Assembly (NCBI GenBank): GCA_002733385.1 | Contig: NVVO01000011.1 | Span: forward strand, 5,196-13,267 | DNA from: Robiginitomaculum sp. | GTDB taxonomy: Bacteria > Pseudomonadota > Alphaproteobacteria > Caulobacterales > Maricaulaceae | DNA: 8,072 nt | Direction: 5' to 3' | In this document: one piece after another, positions 5,855-8,072 of the stretch | How positions within the stretch are numbered: the first letter of the stretch is position 1 | How the letters are laid out: the number at the start of each line of letters is the position of its first letter | Made by a program: the position numbers and the translations under genes | The notes under the pieces: model-generated | Database searches by the model: none | What the model was told of the DNA's origin: nothing | The model's input: the letters and a program-made list of their open reading frames with translations, nothing else

Positions 5855-6952
5855 CTAAACATTAAACTTAAACAGCATTACATCGCCGTCTTGCACGATA
5901 TATGTTTTGCCTTCTTGGCGGGTTTTTCCGGCGTCTTTGGAACCTTGTTCGCCGCCGTGTTCGACGAAATCGTCGTATGCGGTGGTTTCGGCGCGGATGA
6001 AACCGCGTTCGAAATCCGTGTGGATAACGCCAGCGCATCTGGGGGCGCTCCAGCCCTCGTGAAATGTCCAGGCGCGGGCTTCCTTGGGGCCGACAGTAAA
6101 ATAAGTTTGCAAGCCCAGCAATTTGTATCCGGTTTGGATCATACGGTTCAGGCCCGGCTCGGTAAGACCCAGCGCGTCCAAATATTCAGCCCGTTCTTCA
6201 TTATCTAACAGCGCAATCTCACTTTCGATTTGCGCGGAAATGACCACGGCCTGAGCGCCTTCCATCTCGGCATGGGCGAAGACGGTTTGCGAATATGCAT
6301 TACCCGTAGCGGCGCTGTCTTCGTCCACATTGGCCACATACAGGATAGGTTTGGCGGTCAAAAGCTGCATCATGCGCCAGGCCGGGCGGTCTTCCTTGTC
6401 AACTTGCGCCGACCGCGCCGGGCGGCCTTCGTTTAACTCGGCCATGGCCAGATCAATCATTTTCATGGTCAGAATGGCTTCCTTGTCGCCGTTTTTGGCT
6501 TTTTTCTGTAGGGCCGGAGCGCGTTTTTCAAGGCTCTCCATATCGGCCAGCATCAGCTCGGTTTGCACGGTTTCCAGATCGGCCAGCGGGTCGATTTTGC
6601 CGTCTACATGGGTGACATCATCATCGTCAAAACAGCGCAGCACATAGGCAATGGCGTCGGTCTCTCGAATATTGGACAAAAATTGATTGCCCAGCCCTTC
6701 ACCCTTGGAGGCGCCGCGCACCAAGCCGGCAATATCAACAAAATTCATCCTTGCCGGGATTTGTTGTTTAGAGCCACCAAGTTTAGCTATCACAGGCAGG
6801 CGCGGTTCTGGTACGGCCACCTCGCCGACATTCGGCTCAATGGTGCAAAATGGATAATTTTCCGCCTGGGCCGAAGCGGTTTGCGTGAGCGCATTAAAAA
6901 GAGTGGACTTGCCCACATTGGGCAAGCCGACGATTGCACATTTAAATCCCAT
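5855..6952 (-). CDS. ychF: Ribosome-associated ATPase YchF (Obg/OLA1 family)
   Basis: A 365-residue protein, the usual length for YchF, a P-loop NTPase of the Obg class that prefers ATP over GTP, binds ribosomes and acts in stress and redox responses. The start MGFKCAIVGLPNVGKS holds the Walker A motif (G9-S16). Next come FCTIEPN (35-41), the G3 motif D73-IAG, and GASKGEGLGNQFL (80-92). The G4 position is N208-V-D-E211, the NxxE form that gives adenine specificity, in place of NKxD. A coiled-coil insertion lies around 125-175. The C-terminal TGS domain (about 281-364) contains LQTYFT and ends in YIVQDGDVMLFKFNV. AGGA, eight bases before the ATG, serves as ribosome binding site and lies inside the last codons of pth; only three bases separate the pth stop from this start. 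The two genes are clearly one operon, as in many bacteria. Nothing is missing. Confidence 0.98.
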   Translation of the reverse strand: MGFKCAIVGLPNVGKSTLFNALTQTASAQAENYPFCTIEPNVGEVAVPEPRLPVIAKLGGSKQQIPARMNFVDIAGLVRGASKGEGLGNQFLSNIRETDAIAYVLRCFDDDDVTHVDGKIDPLADLETVQTELMLADMESLEKRAPALQKKAKNGDKEAILTMKMIDLAMAELNEGRPARSAQVDKEDRPAWRMMQLLTAKPILYVANVDEDSAATGNAYSQTVFAHAEMEGAQAVVISAQIESEIALLDNEERAEYLDALGLTEPGLNRMIQTGYKLLGLQTYFTVGPKEARAWTFHEGWSAPRCAGVIHTDFERGFIRAETTAYDDFVEHGGEQGSKDAGKTRQEGKTYIVQDGDVMLFKFNV

Positions 6953-6955
6953 GAG

Positions 6956-7573
6956 TTAATTCCTTTTGGCGTTGGGTTTAGGCGCAGGCGCCAAACGGGT
7001 GACTTTGGTCTGGAATTTGTCGATCTCGCCTGCCGCCAATAGATCGGCGCTTCTGGCACAGGCGTCCAGCAAACTATCCACCCAATCCCTGTCCGATTTG
7101 GCAAAATCCGAAAGTACATGGGAATGCACTTGTTCCTTGCGTCCTGGATGGCCAATGCCCATACGCGCCCGCCAAAACTCGGCACCCATATGGGCCTTGA
7201 TGGAGCGCAAACCGTTATGCCCGGCAATGCCGCCGCCCAGTTTCATGCGAAATTTTCCAACCTCCAGATCAAGTTCGTCGTGAAATACGAAAATCTTGTC
7301 CTTGAACTCTTCTTGGGGAATTTTATAAAACCGCGCCGCCGCAGATACGCTGCGACCACTCTCGTTCATAAACGTCATGGGCTTGAGGATTAGGGTCTTA
7401 ATCCGCCGCCCGTCAGCTTCAATAAAACCTTCCCGCACACTACCACTAAATTTAGATTTAGACACACCAAAACCGTGCGCATCTGCAATGGTGTCAACCG
7501 CCATAAATCCGATATTATGGCGGTTGTCCCTATATTTCGCGCCGGGATTGCCCAGGCCAACGATAAGAATCAC
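6956..7573 (-). CDS. pth: Peptidyl-tRNA hydrolase (Pth), GTG start
   Basis: Cleaves the ester bond of peptidyl-tRNAs that drop off the ribosome, which recycles tRNA in the cytosol. From the GTG at 7573 the protein is 205 residues, close to the usual length, and begins VILIVGLGNPG as the family does. Key residues are visible: N9 in GLGNPG, catalytic H19 in RHNIGF, N70 in KPMTFMNESG, D99 in HDELDL, and H119-N120 in GGGIAGHNGLRS. The conserved MGIGHPG follows. The frame stays open upstream to an ATG at 7732, which would add a 53-residue Lys/Ala-rich leader; I reject this because the leader overlaps the end of the L25 gene and GGGGAGG sits five bases before the GTG. The gene lies 70 bases after the L25 stop and three bases before ychF. 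The C-terminal tail is basic and Pro/Ala-rich. Confidence 0.97.
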   Translation of the reverse strand: MILIVGLGNPGAKYRDNRHNIGFMAVDTIADAHGFGVSKSKFSGSVREGFIEADGRRIKTLILKPMTFMNESGRSVSAAARFYKIPQEEFKDKIFVFHDELDLEVGKFRMKLGGGIAGHNGLRSIKAHMGAEFWRARMGIGHPGRKEQVHSHVLSDFAKSDRDWVDSLLDACARSADLLAAGEIDKFQTKVTRLAPAPKPNAKRN

Positions 7574-7578
7574 AGGTA

Positions 7579-7585
7579 CCTCCCC
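7579..7585 (-). promoter_or_regulatory. Ribosome binding site that decides the pth GTG start
   Basis: GGGGAGG on the minus strand lies five bases before the GTG at 7573. This strong site, and the match of the protein to the family's usual N-terminus right after it, place the pth start at GTG instead of the upstream in-frame ATG at 7732. Confidence 0.85.
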
Positions 7586-7643
7586 TATTTTCGGTGCAGT
7601 TTTACTCTTGCGGCCTAAAAGAAAAGAGAAGAAAGACGTAAGC

Positions 7644-8072
7644 CTAGCCCTCGCCTTCTGTTTCGCCTTCGGCTTCTTCTTCGCCTTCAACCGCTTCGCC
7701 TTCTTCGCCCTCGACCACTTCGTCGTCTTCAACCTCTATCTCGACGCGGGCAGCCGCGATAGTTACAACGGTCGGATCACGGTCAGTGATGGCAGGTTTA
7801 ACACCTTCGGGGAAAGTAATTTCAGATTCGTGCAAGCTATCGCCGATTTCCAGTTCTGAAATATCAACAACGATAGCATCAGGAATGCTACCAGCCGGAC
7901 AATTAACTTCGATAGTATGGCGCACCAGATTAACCGAGCCGCCCTTGGTTGTGCCTGGGCATTCTTCCTCGCCGATAATATTCACTGAAACTTCCACAGT
8001 AATGATCGTGTCGGATTTCACCCGGTAGAAATCAATATGCTGGGGCATGTCTTTGATGGGATGGAATTGCAC
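7644..8072 (-). CDS. rplY: 50S ribosomal protein L25/general stress protein Ctc, partial (N-terminus outside window)
   Basis: The C-terminal 142 residues of an L25/TL5/Ctc protein, which binds 5S rRNA in the large ribosomal subunit. The visible part opens with VQFHPIKDMPQHIDFYRV, the end of the 5S-binding L25 domain. The TL5/Ctc beta-domain follows, with GGSVNLVRHTIEVNCPA, IPDAIVVDIS, LEIGDSLHESEI and FPEGVKPAI. Its first codon in the window (GTG, 8070-8072) is internal to the family, so about 70-80 N-terminal residues are missing only because the window ends. The last 33 or so residues form an acidic tail of Glu, Gly and Val in EGEE-like repeats; acidic tails are common in Ctc-type L25 proteins. 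The gene precedes pth and ychF in the same direction, a conserved arrangement, and probably shares their transcript since no terminator is visible in the 70-base gap. Confidence 0.95.
   Translation of the reverse strand: MQFHPIKDMPQHIDFYRVKSDTIITVEVSVNIIGEEECPGTTKGGSVNLVRHTIEVNCPAGSIPDAIVVDISELEIGDSLHESEITFPEGVKPAITDRDPTVVTIAAARVEIEVEDDEVVEGEEGEAVEGEEEAEGETEGEG

Noticed and set aside
6563..7042. Plus-strand open frame of 159 codons opposite ychF and pth
   Set aside because: Antisense to two highly conserved genes with all their motifs intact; no family resemblance.
7574..7732. N-terminal extension of Pth by 53 Lys/Ala-rich residues from an ATG at 7732
   Set aside because: The leader overlaps the L25 coding end in another frame, the family starts at the VILIVGLGNPG position, and a strong GGGGAGG precedes the GTG at 7573.

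Overview
The window looks like a chromosomal segment of a Gram-negative bacterium, most likely an alphaproteobacterium. The reasons are the gene order L25/Ctc - pth - ychF, a lipoprotein-type signal peptide on one gene, and moderate GC content with clear Shine-Dalgarno sites. The taxon is inferred from gene types and order; no marker gene here fixes it.

Layout. Positions 1-175 hold two tandem, AT-rich tRNA-type sequences. The first (29-97) is non-canonical and short; the second (100-175) is a good tRNA-Lys(CTT) with an encoded CCA. Positions 176-552 carry no gene I can support. A plus-strand gene (553-1728) encodes a soluble-looking slipin/SPFH protein with a duplicated N-terminal module, and it ends in a strong intrinsic terminator (1747-1780). 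A tight plus-strand cluster follows: a lipoprotein serine hydrolase of the beta-lactamase fold (1852-3177), a glutathione S-transferase (3170-3826) and an isopenicillin-N-synthase-like Fe(II)/2-oxoglutarate oxygenase (3839-4843). The first two overlap by 8 bases and the third starts 12 bases later, so they are probably co-transcribed.

From 4827 to the right end everything is on the minus strand. Read in the direction of transcription, it is the C-terminal part of ribosomal protein L25/Ctc (cut by the window edge), peptidyl-tRNA hydrolase (pth), the YchF ATPase, and then an AT-rich CPBP-family membrane protease. The first three form a classic translation-related cluster: a 5S rRNA-binding ribosomal protein, an enzyme that rescues peptidyl-tRNAs, and a ribosome-associated ATPase. 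The CPBP gene lies downstream of ychF and converges on the oxygenase gene, overlapping it by 17 bases at the 3' ends.

I see no CRISPR array, insertion sequence or clearly new system. The points most worth a second look are the odd tRNA pair, the Gln-for-Glu change in the catalytic motif of the CPBP protease, the duplicated slipin module, and the stretch where an acidic L25 tail reads as a basic peptide in another frame.
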